Of a DNA stretch of 22,146 bases, positions 22,132 through 22,146 are shown one piece after another. The position numbers and the translations under genes are program-made. The DNA comes from Clostridiaceae bacterium. GTDB taxonomy: Bacteria > Bacillota > Clostridia > Oscillospirales > Acutalibacteraceae. The notes under the pieces were generated by a model. That model worked only from the letters and a program-made list of their open reading frames with translations. It searched no databases and was not told the DNA's origin. Location: contig JAEDEQ010000027.1 in assembly GCA_016293225.1 (NCBI GenBank), positions 1 to 22,146 on the forward strand. The letters run 5' to 3'. The first letter of the stretch is position 1. The number at the start of each line of letters is the position of its first letter.

Positions 22132-22146
22132 GCGATATTTTTATCG

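Noticed and set aside
1..22146. CRISPR arrays, tRNA, rRNA, insertion sequences, phage genes
   Set aside because: I looked for regularly spaced repeats, conserved RNA gene sequence and transposase or integrase motifs and saw none.

Overview
The window looks like chromosomal DNA of a Gram-positive Clostridia-type bacterium, most likely from the Oscillospirales/Ruminococcaceae part of the gut Firmicutes. The reasons are a PolC-type DNA polymerase, AGGAGG-type ribosome binding sites, near-consensus sigma-A promoters with 17-nt spacers, the Firmicutes gene order pyrH-frr-uppS-cdsA-dxr-rseP with polC downstream, and abundant secreted proteins and lipoproteins. I saw no rRNA, tRNA, CRISPR array, transposase or phage structural gene. 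The genus is an inference; no marker in the window fixes it.

Layout. (1) 1-1850, minus strand: the start of a secreted protein of unknown function with its own promoter and a roughly 196-nt leader that can fold into an attenuator-like structure; then a Thr/Ser-rich lipoprotein with its own promoter and terminator. (2) 1878-14624, minus strand: the housekeeping block. In transcription order it runs pyrH, frr, hairpin, uppS, cdsA, dxr, rseP, ispG, polC, a trmN6-like methyltransferase, rsmI, and a membrane-anchored hypothetical. It combines nucleotide supply, ribosome recycling, isoprenoid and cell-wall lipid-carrier synthesis (dxr, ispG, uppS), phospholipid synthesis (cdsA), intramembrane proteolysis (rseP), replication (polC) and RNA modification. 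(3) 14808-20473, minus strand: pcrA followed closely by two tandem paralogous secreted alpha/beta hydrolases of the LCAT-like type. (4) 20500-22146: a compact region with a candidate type I toxin-antitoxin locus, a YbaK/EbsC-family deacylase gene, a DUF2442 gene, and at the far end a second copy of the antitoxin-like small RNA with no intact toxin beside it.

Most notable: (a) PolC lacks the 3'-5' exonuclease domain that normally interrupts its PHP domain, while every other PolC landmark is present. (b) At 20640-20932 a 31-residue hydrophobic, lysine-tailed peptide with a perfect but sequestered Shine-Dalgarno is transcribed convergently with a small RNA from a consensus promoter, the two sharing a 12-bp hairpin terminator. 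(c) The last 135 bases carry a related small RNA gene: same -10 and start region, same 14-nt core, own terminator. (d) The genes for YbaK and DUF2442 end in the same 47-bp terminator cassette. All functional statements rest on reading the sequence and on family knowledge; no database search was run.
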